A stretch of DNA of 64,000 nt from Bacteroidia bacterium 43-41 (GTDB lineage Bacteria > Bacteroidota > Bacteroidia > Bacteroidales > Dysgonomonadaceae): the NCBI GenBank assembly GCA_001898165.1, contig MKTD01000011.1, positions 124,001 through 188,000 of the forward strand, written 5' to 3'. The notes beneath the pieces were generated by a model, which had not been told where the DNA came from, searched no databases, and saw nothing but the letters and a program-made list of their open reading frames with translations. The position numbers were made by a program, and so were the translations under genes. Every line of letters begins with the position of its first letter. Position 1 is the stretch's first letter. Positions 9,890-19,113 of this stretch are shown here, in pieces.

Positions 9890-12274
9890 CTACAACGCCA
9901 TCACTTTCAAACCCACATAAAATGTTCTTGGTAATCCCGGTCCCCAAACGTAATTGCTGTCGCGGTTCCGGTAATTATCAAAATCGTTTTGGTAAAAGTT
10001 GCCGATATTTTTTACACCTCCGAAAATCTCCAGCCCACTGTCGAAGAAAGGCAGTTCAAACGTGTATCCCACTTTCGCGCTGAATTCGGTGAACGATGGA
10101 GAGGTGCGGTATTCGTTGGGCCGGAGCGCTATGTTTGGAGAAAACTTTGCCAAAAGCATTTTGCCGGTATAAACGCTGCTGACGGATGCGTTTAGGTTTT
10201 TTACCGGAAAAAACGAAAGGATGGCGTAACCGTAATCGTTGGGGGTACGTAGAAATTCGCGCTTAGCCTCCAATCCTTCAATGTTTTCCACCGCCTCGGA
10301 GTGAAGGCTCTTCTGCCACGTGAATCCCGATTCCAGTTGCACTTTTTTGTTGTAGTTGGCACGCAATTCAAGTGTAACTCCTTTCACCGTCGCCCCCGGG
10401 CCGTTTTGTTTTTCAAATTGTTCGCCATACTCATCCCTTCCCACCGGTTGAAGATGAAAAGCGTCGTTCAGCTTGGTGTAAAAACCTTCCAGGGTGAAGC
10501 CGTAAATGTAATTTTCGGTTGCTTTGTCGTAATTTACCGAACCGCTAAAACTGTTGGAGCGCTCCTCCTTCAGGTCCGGGGCTAGCGAAATGCGGGAAAC
10601 CCCGCCTCCTGCAAATGCAATGTGCATATCGGTATCGAAAGCTTGCGGCGCACGGAAGCCGGTTCCCCAGGTAAGACGGAACTGCGTGTAATTTTTCAGC
10701 CTGTACAACATCGATACGCGCGGGCTCAGGATAACGTGGTTTACCAGGTTGTGCTTATCGGCACGCACTCCGGTCAAAACGGTAAATGTATTGCTGAGCT
10801 TCCAGTCGCTTTGCAGAAAGGCTGCCGCATTTTTTGTGGTCTGATCAACCCCGTACTGATAATGCGGAATGGAATCCAAAATATCGTCGAGCAGATATTC
10901 CGTACCCACGGTCAGCACGTTTGTCCCCTTTATAAAGTTTGTCAATCGGTGGTTGAATTGGACACCTGCTTGCAAGGTGTGGTTGCTTGTGTAGCCGTAA
11001 GGCGGGTTTTTCAGATGCTGCGCCTCGGCCTCCGCAAATTCTTCGGGAGTATCAAAATCATCCGGTGCCGGATACAGACCAGTATAATGGTTTCGTTTGG
11101 TCTTTTGCCCTGCAAAATAACTGATGAAGGAGCTGTTGTCGTTGTTAAAATTAATCTGATAATCCAAACCGCCCATTAAAATGTTGTGCGTCCGTTCTTC
11201 GGATTGTTTAGCCAAATGCGCCTCTTTTTTAATCATTTCGCCGCCATACCGATATTCATAAAGGCTTGAAAAGTTAACTTCCAGTTTTTGGCCGTGTGTG
11301 GGAGTAAAAATCAGGTTTCCACCAAACGAGTTGCTTTCCAGAGCGGGAAGTTCCGAGAAGTTGTCTTTTTCGATTACGGTTGTACCATCATTTTTGAGTG
11401 TAATACCCGGATGGTCGTAAAAATCGCGGACCCTGCGGTTGGCAAAAAGCGACACGCCCGCTTTTTTATTCCTCGAAAGCATGGTTGTGTTGGCGGTCAG
11501 CACATTGTCTATCGCTGCCCCGTTTATACTGTTGGTGGTGAAACTCACCTCATAGTCCGACCTTGTTGGAATTTGCGTGATTACGTTTACCGTCCCGCCA
11601 ATGGCGCTGGAGCCGTACAGAGCCGAGCCGCCGCCTCGGACCACCTCAATGCGCTCTACCATGTTCGCGGGAATTTGCTCCATTCCGTATAATCCGATAA
11701 GCGGACTAAAAACAGGCCGGCCATTGATTAAAATTTGCGAATAGCCGCCGCCAAGGCCGTTCATCCGCAGCTGTGTGTAGCTGCATGTCTGGCAGTCTGT
11801 TTCCACGCGCAATCCCGGCTGAAACCGCAATCCTTCCGAGATGTTGCATGCCTGCACTGCATCCAGGCTCTTGGCATCCAATACGTTTACCACTATAGGG
11901 GTTTCGGTCCGCCTTTTAAAAGTACGGGTTCCCGTAACCACCACATCGTCTAAATGCATTATTTCTTCTTCTATTTTGAAATTTATTTCGATGGATCGTC
12001 CAGCCTCAATTTCCACCACTTTTTCCTGTGATTTATATCCTACACTTTGCGCCACCAGCGTCTGTCTCCCTGCCGGAAGGTTTGTGAGCATGTAGTGGCC
12101 TGTTTCATCGGTGGTTGTTCCGATGGTTGTCCCTTTTACGGCAATGGTTACGAACGGTACGTGTACGCCGTTGCTTTGCACATCGCCAAAAACATTAGAA
12201 TCGGTTTTTTGAGCATATAATGAGTTGATGGATAACCATAAGGCGGCTATCGCAACATAAACTGTTTTTTTCAT
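9890..12274 (-). CDS. TonB-dependent receptor, probably for a metal or metal complex
   Basis: This 794-residue outer-membrane receptor has a signal peptide (about 1-21), a carboxypeptidase-like domain (about 28-110), a TonB-box-like region DDVVVTGTR, a plug domain (about 120-230) with GLGGGYSQILINGRP and VERIEVVRGGGSALYGSSAIGG, and a 22-stranded-type barrel ending in an aromatic-rich strand. A Cys pair in DCQTCSY of the plug is notable. It lies 55 bases downstream of the His-rich secreted protein gene, and both follow a Fur-like palindrome, so I infer iron, heme, zinc or cobalamin-type uptake. The ligand cannot be read from the sequence. Confidence 0.85.
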   Translation of the reverse strand: MKKTVYVAIAALWLSINSLYAQKTDSNVFGDVQSNGVHVPFVTIAVKGTTIGTTTDETGHYMLTNLPAGRQTLVAQSVGYKSQEKVVEIEAGRSIEINFKIEEEIMHLDDVVVTGTRTFKRRTETPIVVNVLDAKSLDAVQACNISEGLRFQPGLRVETDCQTCSYTQLRMNGLGGGYSQILINGRPVFSPLIGLYGMEQIPANMVERIEVVRGGGSALYGSSAIGGTVNVITQIPTRSDYEVSFTTNSINGAAIDNVLTANTTMLSRNKKAGVSLFANRRVRDFYDHPGITLKNDGTTVIEKDNFSELPALESNSFGGNLIFTPTHGQKLEVNFSSLYEYRYGGEMIKKEAHLAKQSEERTHNILMGGLDYQINFNNDNSSFISYFAGQKTKRNHYTGLYPAPDDFDTPEEFAEAEAQHLKNPPYGYTSNHTLQAGVQFNHRLTNFIKGTNVLTVGTEYLLDDILDSIPHYQYGVDQTTKNAAAFLQSDWKLSNTFTVLTGVRADKHNLVNHVILSPRVSMLYRLKNYTQFRLTWGTGFRAPQAFDTDMHIAFAGGGVSRISLAPDLKEERSNSFSGSVNYDKATENYIYGFTLEGFYTKLNDAFHLQPVGRDEYGEQFEKQNGPGATVKGVTLELRANYNKKVQLESGFTWQKSLHSEAVENIEGLEAKREFLRTPNDYGYAILSFFPVKNLNASVSSVYTGKMLLAKFSPNIALRPNEYRTSPSFTEFSAKVGYTFELPFFDSGLEIFGGVKNIGNFYQNDFDNYRNRDSNYVWGPGLPRTFYVGLKVMAL

Positions 12275-12329
12275 TTTGATTGAGTTTATTTTGTTTGCAA
12301 GTATTAAATATTTTGTCTAAAGTCAGAAA

Positions 12330-12680
12330 CTAAGCGGCCGGCGGTGCCCGCAGACAGGTGTTGATTTGGATTTTTATAGGATGCAATCCTTCGTAAAGTA
12401 TGGTAGGGATATCATGCAAAACTTTTGATTTGCCGGATAAATCGAAGCCGGGGATAACGTCCGGCGTAATTTGCGTATGATATAAATGTTCTAAAAGAAA
12501 AAGTTGATTTTCGGTGTGCTTGTGTTGCTTTTTCTCGCTTTTCTTGTACGGATGAGAGTGAACATACGATATGTGGTTAATTATATGAGTATGAGTGAAA
12601 AACGTAATACTGCCCATGTAGCCTACAAATAAGGCGAACAGGAGCCATTTTTTTGCAAAATGTCGATTCCGTCTTTTCAT
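12330..12680 (-). CDS. Small histidine-rich membrane or secreted protein
   Basis: The 116-residue protein has a basic start, one hydrophobic segment (about 12-28) and then many histidines in HTH, VHSHPYKK and HKHTEN clusters. No catalytic motif is seen. His clusters in an exported protein suggest metal binding. I have a general impression that similar short His-rich proteins sit before TonB receptors in other Bacteroidetes. It is the first gene after the palindrome at 12720-12742 and is followed by the receptor gene, so the two probably form one regulated unit. Confidence 0.65.
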   Translation of the reverse strand: MKRRNRHFAKKWLLFALFVGYMGSITFFTHTHIINHISYVHSHPYKKSEKKQHKHTENQLFLLEHLYHTQITPDVIPGFDLSGKSKVLHDIPTILYEGLHPIKIQINTCLRAPPAA

Positions 12681-12719
12681 ATCCGCTACAGAAACAGTAA
12701 TTTTATTGAATGCATAGAG

Positions 12720-12742
12720 CTATTTAGATAGATTCTAAATAG
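12720..12742. promoter_or_regulatory. Palindromic operator, Fur-family-like
   Basis: A perfect 9-base inverted repeat, CTATTTAGA and TCTAAATAG, flanks a 5-base centre (TAGAT). It ends 40 bases upstream of the His-rich gene start on the minus strand, where a repressor would cover the promoter. Size, AT content and symmetry resemble Fur/Zur-type boxes, but the regulator is not identified. Confidence 0.6.
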
Positions 12743-12780
12743 TAAACAGTTTTTCATGGCAAATGTTCACGGGAGAATCT

Positions 12781-13860
12781 TTATTTTCTATAATGCTTTG
12801 AATTTCCCTGTTTGAAATACCCGATCTCGTGTCCGATGTTTTTCAGCTGTTGTTCGAGAAAACGCAGGTCATCTTCGTTGCTCTGTTGTGAGACGGGTTT
12901 ATTCTGATAAAGGAAATAGTCATCGCGGTATTGTTTGGGGGTGATATTGGGCATCAGTACATTAGCTCCGACACAGAGGGCTTTTTCGCGACCGTTTTTC
13001 TCGATGGATTGCAGGGCGGTGGTGGCTGCGATGTTGATGTCGGGCATGAGGATGCGGAGGAGGGCGACCATTTTAAGGCTCAGGGCGAATCGTTCTTGTA
13101 GCGGAATAAGCTCACTCCTGTTTTTATAGAGCGGAGTTTGTGTGTGTTCAATATACGGTCCCATTCCGCACATATCGATATCGAATTGCTTCATAAACAG
13201 CAAGTCGCTTGCCAGGTGTCCGGCAGTTTGAAACGGCAATCCGATCATTACGCCCGTTCCGGTTTGGTATCCTGTTTTTTTTAACGCTTCCAGGGCATTG
13301 AGGCGTTTTGTGAAACTGTGCGTTTCGTCTTTCGGATGTATTTTATAGTATAGTTCTTCGGAAGAAGATTCGATACGGAGCAGGTAACGGCCGGCTCCGC
13401 TCTCAAACCACCGGCGATATACCTCTTCAGACTGTTCGCCGCAGGAGAGGGTGATGCCGATCTCCCGGTTGGTCATGCGCATGGCTTCCTTCAGGATGAA
13501 ATCGATCTTTCGGATAAATGCATCCGAGGAGAGTTCACCGCTCTGAATAGCAACAGATCCAAATCCGTTTTCGTGAGCAAACCGGATGGCCTCCAATACC
13601 TCGCCGTTTGTGAGGCAATACCGGTGTGTGGAGGTATTGTCGCGGCGGATACCGCAATAATAACAATTTTTTTCGCAAATATTGGAGAATTCGATCAGTC
13701 CGCGCAAATAAACCGTGTTGCCGACGTGCTGTTGCTTCACCTCCGAAGCGTAACTGAACAGGGCTTTCTCTTCATCGCCGGAAGCGTTGAGCAGTTGAAC
13801 AAGCTCCGCTTGGGAAAATTCCGGTTTATGGAGTATGGATTGCGTGGGTGTCTGATTCAT
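12781..13860 (-). CDS. hydE: [FeFe]-hydrogenase H-cluster maturase, radical SAM enzyme
   Basis: HydE is a radical SAM enzyme needed to build the dithiolate-bridged di-iron part of the hydrogenase H-cluster. The 359-residue protein has the cluster motif CEKNCYYC (Cys62, Cys66, Cys69) in a TIM-barrel context with the usual following GIRRDN. The ATG at 13860 gives the family N-terminus; a start at 13890 would only extend the overlap with hydF. Even so, hydE overlaps the end of hydF by 35 bases, which suggests translational coupling. No extra C-terminal Cys motif is obvious. Confidence 0.92.
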   Translation of the reverse strand: MNQTPTQSILHKPEFSQAELVQLLNASGDEEKALFSYASEVKQQHVGNTVYLRGLIEFSNICEKNCYYCGIRRDNTSTHRYCLTNGEVLEAIRFAHENGFGSVAIQSGELSSDAFIRKIDFILKEAMRMTNREIGITLSCGEQSEEVYRRWFESGAGRYLLRIESSSEELYYKIHPKDETHSFTKRLNALEALKKTGYQTGTGVMIGLPFQTAGHLASDLLFMKQFDIDMCGMGPYIEHTQTPLYKNRSELIPLQERFALSLKMVALLRILMPDINIAATTALQSIEKNGREKALCVGANVLMPNITPKQYRDDYFLYQNKPVSQQSNEDDLRFLEQQLKNIGHEIGYFKQGNSKHYRK

Positions 13861-15061
13861 GATTGTTGAACATTCTCGTTGCCCGTTCAAAAATACCGTT
13901 CATGTATGCCAGTGCCATTCCGTAATTGGTGACGGGGATATCTTTTTCTGTGAACGATTTCATCCTGTTTATCAGTTGCTTGCGTGTGACCATGCATCCG
14001 CCGCATTGGACGACGAGCGCGTACGCCTCTCCCGGGAGGGGTGGAGGGGGGTCGATTTCCGATAATCCGCTTACAAATGTGAACGATAATTTTTTGCCTG
14101 TAAATTTCCGAAGGAGTTTTGGAATTTTCACCCGCCCGATATCATCGCAACTGGTTTGATGGGTGCAGCTTTCCAACACAAGAACGTTATCGCCGTCTTT
14201 CAGTTTCGAAATGTAAGGCGTGCCTTGCAGGTAAGCCTCGAAATCGCCTTTTTGACGGGCGAACAAGATACTGAAACTCGTTAACGGAACACTTTCGGGA
14301 ATACGTTCCGCGACATAGCCGAAAACCTGGCTGTCGGTAATGGTGAGCGCCGGTTTTATGCCAAGCTCCAGAAAACCGTCCAGCCCGGTATCTTTTACTA
14401 CTATCGTGATGCAATCGTTGTCCAGCGCATCGCGGATGGTCTGATTTTGCGGCAGGATCAGCCGCCCTTCGGGGGCCTCGCTGTCGATGGGTGTTACAAG
14501 CAGCACCAGATCTTTCGGTTTCACCAGGTCGCCGATAAGTGTTTTGTTTTGCTCTCTGTCGCGAGGAATTATCTCTTTCAGCGAGTCAATGATCTTGTCC
14601 GAATCTCCCGGATCTTTTGCACTGAAATCGATAACCGTAGCTTTGCTGTGATGGGCTATCGCTGTTTTTGTGAGAGCGGCAATTTTAGAAATATCGCTTT
14701 TGTTGTGAAGGATGAGGTAGGGGGTACTGAATTTCTCAAAGTAGCGGATAAGATCCAGTTCATACTGTCCGAACTGATTTCCGGCAATGAGCAACACCGC
14801 ACAGTCCACCTTTTTTATTGCTTCGAGCGATTTGTTGACGCGTTTTCTTCCCAATTCTCCCGCATCGTCAATCCCTGCGGTATCCACCAATACCACCGGG
14901 CCAATTCCTAAAATCTCCACCGATTTTTTTACCGGGTCGGTTGTTGTGCCGGGTATATCAGACACAATAGCAGTCTCCTGGCTCGTGAGTAAGTTGATCA
15001 GTGAGCTTTTGCCGGTGTTTTGACGGCCGAAAATGCCGATATGTAGTCTTGAGTTGCTCAT
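13826..15061 (-). CDS. hydF: [FeFe]-hydrogenase maturation GTPase
   Basis: HydF is the scaffold that receives the di-iron precursor from HydE and HydG and passes it to the hydrogenase. The 411-residue protein has a G domain with the P-loop GRQNTGKSS (12-20), DTAG (60-63) and NKSD, a dimerisation domain, and a C-terminal cluster domain with CTH and QCGGC. Many HydF proteins have His before CGGC; here it is Gln, which may leave the cluster with an exchangeable fourth ligand. It lies 24 bases after hydG and overlaps hydE. Confidence 0.93.
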   Translation of the reverse strand: MSNSRLHIGIFGRQNTGKSSLINLLTSQETAIVSDIPGTTTDPVKKSVEILGIGPVVLVDTAGIDDAGELGRKRVNKSLEAIKKVDCAVLLIAGNQFGQYELDLIRYFEKFSTPYLILHNKSDISKIAALTKTAIAHHSKATVIDFSAKDPGDSDKIIDSLKEIIPRDREQNKTLIGDLVKPKDLVLLVTPIDSEAPEGRLILPQNQTIRDALDNDCITIVVKDTGLDGFLELGIKPALTITDSQVFGYVAERIPESVPLTSFSILFARQKGDFEAYLQGTPYISKLKDGDNVLVLESCTHQTSCDDIGRVKIPKLLRKFTGKKLSFTFVSGLSEIDPPPPLPGEAYALVVQCGGCMVTRKQLINRMKSFTEKDIPVTNYGMALAYMNGIFERATRMFNNHESDTHAIHTP

Positions 15062-15085
15062 TGGGCCGTTTTATCGGTCAGTTTG

Positions 15086-16507
15086 TTAAAAATACAAATC
15101 CCGTTCCCCCTGTTTTATTTTCTCAATTTTTTCACGTACCTGCTGTTGTACTGTTTCATTGAGTTCGGGGATATTTTTTTCAATCACGTCCCATCCTTTT
15201 TCTGCCGTATGTTCAGGGGCATAGTCAACCAGATATTCAGCCAGCGTGAGTATCGCATTGGGGGTACAGAACCGTTTGATAAAGCCGGGGACGGAGAATT
15301 CCATAAAATGCTCGCCGGTACGCCCCAGGCGGTAGCAGGCAGTACAGAATGAAGGCAGCATATCCTGCTGGAGCAGTTCATCGATGATTTGATTGAGTGT
15401 CCGGTCGTCGTTTATGCGGAACTGTCCTTTTTTGAGGTCATGATTTTGTTCCTTTTCGGCATAGCTGCCCAACTCAATTTTTGTTCCGCCATCAATTTGG
15501 GATACGCCGAACTGAATTAATTTGTCGCGAAGTCCTGCGGGCTCACGGGCCGTAAGGATCATTCCCGTGTAAGGAACGGCTAACCGGAGAATAGCTACCA
15601 GGCGGGTGAAATCTTCGTCCGCCACGAAATATTCATCGCCTAAATCAAGCATCGACGCGTCTTTGATACGGGGAAACGAAATGGTGTGGGGCCCTACGTT
15701 GTAGCACGCTTCCAGGTGATTGGTGTGGCGAACCAGGCCCATTACTTCGAACCTCCAGTCGTACAGCCCGAAAAGCGCGCCTATCCCCACATCGTCCAGT
15801 CCGGCTTCCTGTGCACGGTCGAGCGAAGTGAGGCGATAGTCGAAATCGGCCTTTTTGCCACGCAAATGATAGGTCTTATATGCTTCGCGGTGATAGGTTT
15901 CCTGAAACACCTGATAGGTGCCGATGCCGGCTTTTTTCACTACCCGGAACCCTTCGATGTCGAGTGGGGCAGCGTTGATGTTTACACGGCGGATTTCGCC
16001 GTTGTCTTTTTTCACGCTGTATGCGATCTTCACGGTGTGGGCGATGAATTCAGGGTTGTATTGCGCATGTTCGCCGTAGACGAGGATCAATCGTTTTTGT
16101 CCGTTGTCTTCCAGCGCTTCAATTTCTTTTACCAGTTCGTCGTCCGAGAGTGTTTTGCGGACGGCATCTTTGTTCGAAGCTTTAAATCCGCAGTAAGCGC
16201 AGTTGTTAGAGCACTTATTGCCTACATAAAGCGGAGCAAAGAGTACGATGCGGTTTCCGTAAATTTTTTTCTTAAGTTCCCTGGCGCCCTCTTTGATGAG
16301 TTGCACCGACTCTGAATCGGTGGCATTGATAAGTACGGCAACTTCTTCGAGGTTCAGCCTGTTCTTCGCAAGCGATTTTGCGATCACTTCTTTTACTCTT
16401 TCGGGTGTGGAAGCCGTTTTGTTGAGGAAATCCCAAATCTCGTCCGTATCGATGAAGGGTTGCATCGGCACATCGGGAATAGCGTATTTTTCCGGGGTAA
16501 ATTTCAT
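15086..16507 (-). CDS. hydG: [FeFe]-hydrogenase maturase, radical SAM tyrosine lyase
   Basis: HydG cleaves tyrosine to p-cresol and dehydroglycine and makes the CO and cyanide ligands of the H-cluster. The 473-residue protein has the radical SAM motif CSNNCAYC (Cys99, 103, 106) and the C-terminal second-cluster motif CX2CX22C (Cys388, 391, 414), which separates HydG from the related thiazole enzyme ThiH. The ATG at 16507 is preferred to an upstream GTG at 16522. First gene of the hydGFE unit. Confidence 0.95.
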   Translation of the reverse strand: MKFTPEKYAIPDVPMQPFIDTDEIWDFLNKTASTPERVKEVIAKSLAKNRLNLEEVAVLINATDSESVQLIKEGARELKKKIYGNRIVLFAPLYVGNKCSNNCAYCGFKASNKDAVRKTLSDDELVKEIEALEDNGQKRLILVYGEHAQYNPEFIAHTVKIAYSVKKDNGEIRRVNINAAPLDIEGFRVVKKAGIGTYQVFQETYHREAYKTYHLRGKKADFDYRLTSLDRAQEAGLDDVGIGALFGLYDWRFEVMGLVRHTNHLEACYNVGPHTISFPRIKDASMLDLGDEYFVADEDFTRLVAILRLAVPYTGMILTAREPAGLRDKLIQFGVSQIDGGTKIELGSYAEKEQNHDLKKGQFRINDDRTLNQIIDELLQQDMLPSFCTACYRLGRTGEHFMEFSVPGFIKRFCTPNAILTLAEYLVDYAPEHTAEKGWDVIEKNIPELNETVQQQVREKIEKIKQGERDLYF

Positions 16508-16533
16508 AAAGCATTTATTCACAAAGTGGATTA

Positions 16534-16541
16534 CAAAATTA
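16534..16541 (-). promoter_or_regulatory. -7 promoter element for hydGFE
   Basis: On the minus strand this reads TAATTTTG, matching TAnnTTTG, 26 bases upstream of the hydG ATG. A near copy (TAAATTTTG) lies just upstream. Confidence 0.5.
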
Positions 16542-16597
16542 CAAAATTTATTCCATCAATCACAGAACTTTATCGGGTTCTGTAAAAGAAAAATGAG

Positions 16598-17617
16598 TCA
16601 ATGCTGAAGGCCGTCGGTTTTTTTTCGTTCAGAAATCAATATCGACAACAGGATAGAGACGATAAGCGTACCGATAATAACTGCCAGCGAAAACCACGAG
16701 TTGTGTGCGAAAAACTCCCCTACTGAATGTATGGAGCTAAACAACATTTTTACGCCGATGAACAAAAGAATGAAACTCACACCTGTTTTCAGGTACCGGA
16801 ACATTCCCATAATTCCTTTCAAGGTGAAAAAAAGCGATATTAAACCCATCACCGCGAAGACGTTGGATGAAATGGCCAGAAAGTTTTCTTCGCTAAGCGT
16901 AAGAACGTTATTTACACCTTCTTTTATAACACCGATAATAGCAGGAATGGAATCGACGGCAAACAGGACATCGGTGGAACCAATAACGAGCAGGGCAAGA
17001 AAAATATGGGTGATGTGTATTTTCCCGTTTATCTTAGTAAAGAAATGGGACGAATGTATGTCGGGATCGATGGGAAATAGTTTTGACGCTCCCTTGTAAA
17101 AAATGTTCGACTCGGGATTTACGCTTTCATCTTCTTTCGAAAAAGCCATTTTGTATGCTGTCAAAATCAGGATAAGGCCGAAAATATAGATGATCCAATG
17201 GAAGTGTTCTACCAGTTCCATCCCGGTCAGGATGAAAAGGATGCGCAAGGCAACGGAAATCAAAATACCCAGTTTCAGCAACTTCGGTTGATTTTTAGGA
17301 TGAATGCCCATCATCGAGAAAATCAGTATAAAAACGAAGAGATTATCTACCGATAACGAGTACTCTGTCAAATATCCGGAAATAAATTTCGACATCATTA
17401 CGGGGCCGGTCCGTATCGTGCTTTCCGGATTTTGCGGAAAGAAAAAATAGAGAGAGGTGCCAAAGGCCAATGCGATGGAGATCCAGACGGCTGTCCAGGT
17501 CAAAGAAGACTTGACGCTTATTGCTTCTTCACGGTGGGAAGTTACGTATAAATCGATACCATATACAATGATAAAGATTATTATAAAAGTGATCCAGTAA
17601 AGGGTTATTGCATTCAT
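16598..17617 (-). CDS. TerC-family integral membrane protein
   Basis: The 339-residue protein has about eight or nine hydrophobic segments and the TerC signature: EYSLSVDNLFVFILIF near the middle, and DVLFAVDSIPAIIGV with its conserved acidic residues in the second half. TerC/Alx proteins are linked to metal-ion (manganese) homeostasis and tellurite resistance. The ATG at 17617 is chosen because an in-frame GTG at 17644 would sit almost on the promoter element. The gene appears monocistronic. Confidence 0.88.
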   Translation of the reverse strand: MNAITLYWITFIIIFIIVYGIDLYVTSHREEAISVKSSLTWTAVWISIALAFGTSLYFFFPQNPESTIRTGPVMMSKFISGYLTEYSLSVDNLFVFILIFSMMGIHPKNQPKLLKLGILISVALRILFILTGMELVEHFHWIIYIFGLILILTAYKMAFSKEDESVNPESNIFYKGASKLFPIDPDIHSSHFFTKINGKIHITHIFLALLVIGSTDVLFAVDSIPAIIGVIKEGVNNVLTLSEENFLAISSNVFAVMGLISLFFTLKGIMGMFRYLKTGVSFILLFIGVKMLFSSIHSVGEFFAHNSWFSLAVIIGTLIVSILLSILISERKKTDGLQH

Positions 17618-17645
17618 AAGTATTTCTACCACGCAAAAGATCACT

Positions 17646-17653
17646 CAAAATTA
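17646..17653 (-). promoter_or_regulatory. -7 promoter element for the TerC gene
   Basis: Minus strand TAATTTTG, matching TAnnTTTG, 28 bases upstream of the chosen ATG at 17617. Confidence 0.5.
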
Positions 17654-17749
17654 TACCTAAATTTAATCCGTTATTCCCAATCCGATTTAAATTGTGTTAA
17701 AAATAACGGGGCGATTTTTTCGTCCCGTTATCGGAAGTTTCATCCGGCG

Positions 17750-19108
17750 TTAATATTTAAAAACTTTTCCTCCTGCAATTACCTGTTTCTGTTTTTCGTC
17801 GAATGTGGCGCGTTGTCCGGTACGTAGGGCGGCCGTCACCATGATATCGGCGATAGAGTGGTTGTATCCTGCTTCAACGGGAGCGTTCGTTTTCACGTTG
17901 CCGCTTCTCACGCACTCCATCCAGTTTTTCATATGTGCGTTTGTGAGCGGGTCTGAGCCGGTATTGGAGCCTGTTTCCACATTTATTTTCGGTAATTCAA
18001 ACGTATCAAGCATAAACGGTTTCATTCCCATGGCGCCCGCGTAGCTTTCGTTCAATCCGCCGTCGTTGTTGATGATGTTCGTATCCAGGTCAAGTTTTCC
18101 TCCGTTGGAGAAATACCATTCTTTTGTGCCTCCCGACGAGTTGTTCTGCCTGGAAGAATAGATCACCTGGAAACCCTCGCCCGGCTCTTTTTCTTTGGTG
18201 CGCCCGTAATCAAATACCGCAGTCAGGGTATCGCAGTTGGTTCTTCCGTCGTTCCACATGTAAATTCCCCCGTTTGCCACTACCGAGCGGGGATAATCCA
18301 GTTCGGAGAACCAGTGTACGGTATCGATCTGATGTGCCATCCATTGGCCGGGGATACCGGATGAGTAGGGCCAGAACAGGCGATACTCCAGATATTTGCG
18401 GGGATCCCACGGTTCGTAGGGGCGGTTCATCAAAAAGCGTTTCCAGTCGGTATCCTGTTCACGGATTTCTTTGGTAAGCCGGGGTAACCGCCAGCGTCCG
18501 GGCTGGTTGACGTTCCACGTCATTTCTACGGCGATGATCTTGCCGAATTTTCCCGATTTGATGTAGTCATACGCGGCGTGATAATTTGTTCCGCTGCGGC
18601 GTTGCGATCCCACCTGGATAACCTTGTTGGTCTCTTTGGCCGCTTTCAGTGCGAAATTGGCATCATCCATAGTCTCTGCAAAAGGTTTTTCAACGTACAC
18701 GTCGCAGCCGGCTCTCACCGCTTCGGCGGTATGAAGCGCGTGTTGGAAATCGGCGGTACTGATGATTACCGCGTCGGGTTTTTGAGACCAGAGCTCGTCG
18801 GTATTTCCGGCAACCCTGATGTTCCCCCCGGTTTGTTCCCTGTACCAGGCCTGTCCTTCGTCGCGGCGGCGATTCCAGATATCACAAACGGTAAAGAGTT
18901 CAAAGTTCATCTCTTTGGCATATTTGAGGAACGATTTTCCGAGCGAATCCCGGAACCGGTTGGAAAATCCCAATACACCCACTCTCACTCTATCGTTGGC
19001 TCCGATGATGTTGGCATAGCTTTTTGCCGACATGTTCATCGTGCTTCCCAGCGTTATCCCGGCTATTCCGAGTGCCGACTTTTTAATAAATACTCTTCTC
19101 GATTCCAT
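17750..19108 (-). CDS. Secreted Gfo/Idh/MocA-family oxidoreductase
   Basis: The 452-residue protein begins with a Tat-like signal (RRVFIKK followed by a hydrophobic stretch to about residue 28). A Rossmann NAD(P) domain starts at VRVGVLGFSNR and continues to VEKPFAETMDDA, whose EKP is a family hallmark. A C-terminal alpha/beta domain follows, with GIPGQWMAHQIDTVHWF. The family oxidises or reduces sugars and related compounds with NAD(P), and periplasmic Bacteroidetes members act on glycans. It ends a two-gene unit with the TIM-barrel gene, 5 bases away. The exact substrate is unknown. Confidence 0.88.
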   Translation of the reverse strand: MESRRVFIKKSALGIAGITLGSTMNMSAKSYANIIGANDRVRVGVLGFSNRFRDSLGKSFLKYAKEMNFELFTVCDIWNRRRDEGQAWYREQTGGNIRVAGNTDELWSQKPDAVIISTADFQHALHTAEAVRAGCDVYVEKPFAETMDDANFALKAAKETNKVIQVGSQRRSGTNYHAAYDYIKSGKFGKIIAVEMTWNVNQPGRWRLPRLTKEIREQDTDWKRFLMNRPYEPWDPRKYLEYRLFWPYSSGIPGQWMAHQIDTVHWFSELDYPRSVVANGGIYMWNDGRTNCDTLTAVFDYGRTKEKEPGEGFQVIYSSRQNNSSGGTKEWYFSNGGKLDLDTNIINNDGGLNESYAGAMGMKPFMLDTFELPKINVETGSNTGSDPLTNAHMKNWMECVRSGNVKTNAPVEAGYNHSIADIMVTAALRTGQRATFDEKQKQVIAGGKVFKY

Positions 19109-19113
19109 ATTTT

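Noticed and set aside
15686-16315. Plus-strand frame of 209 codons inside hydG
   Set aside because: Antisense to a conserved enzyme with intact motifs; no start context or family match.
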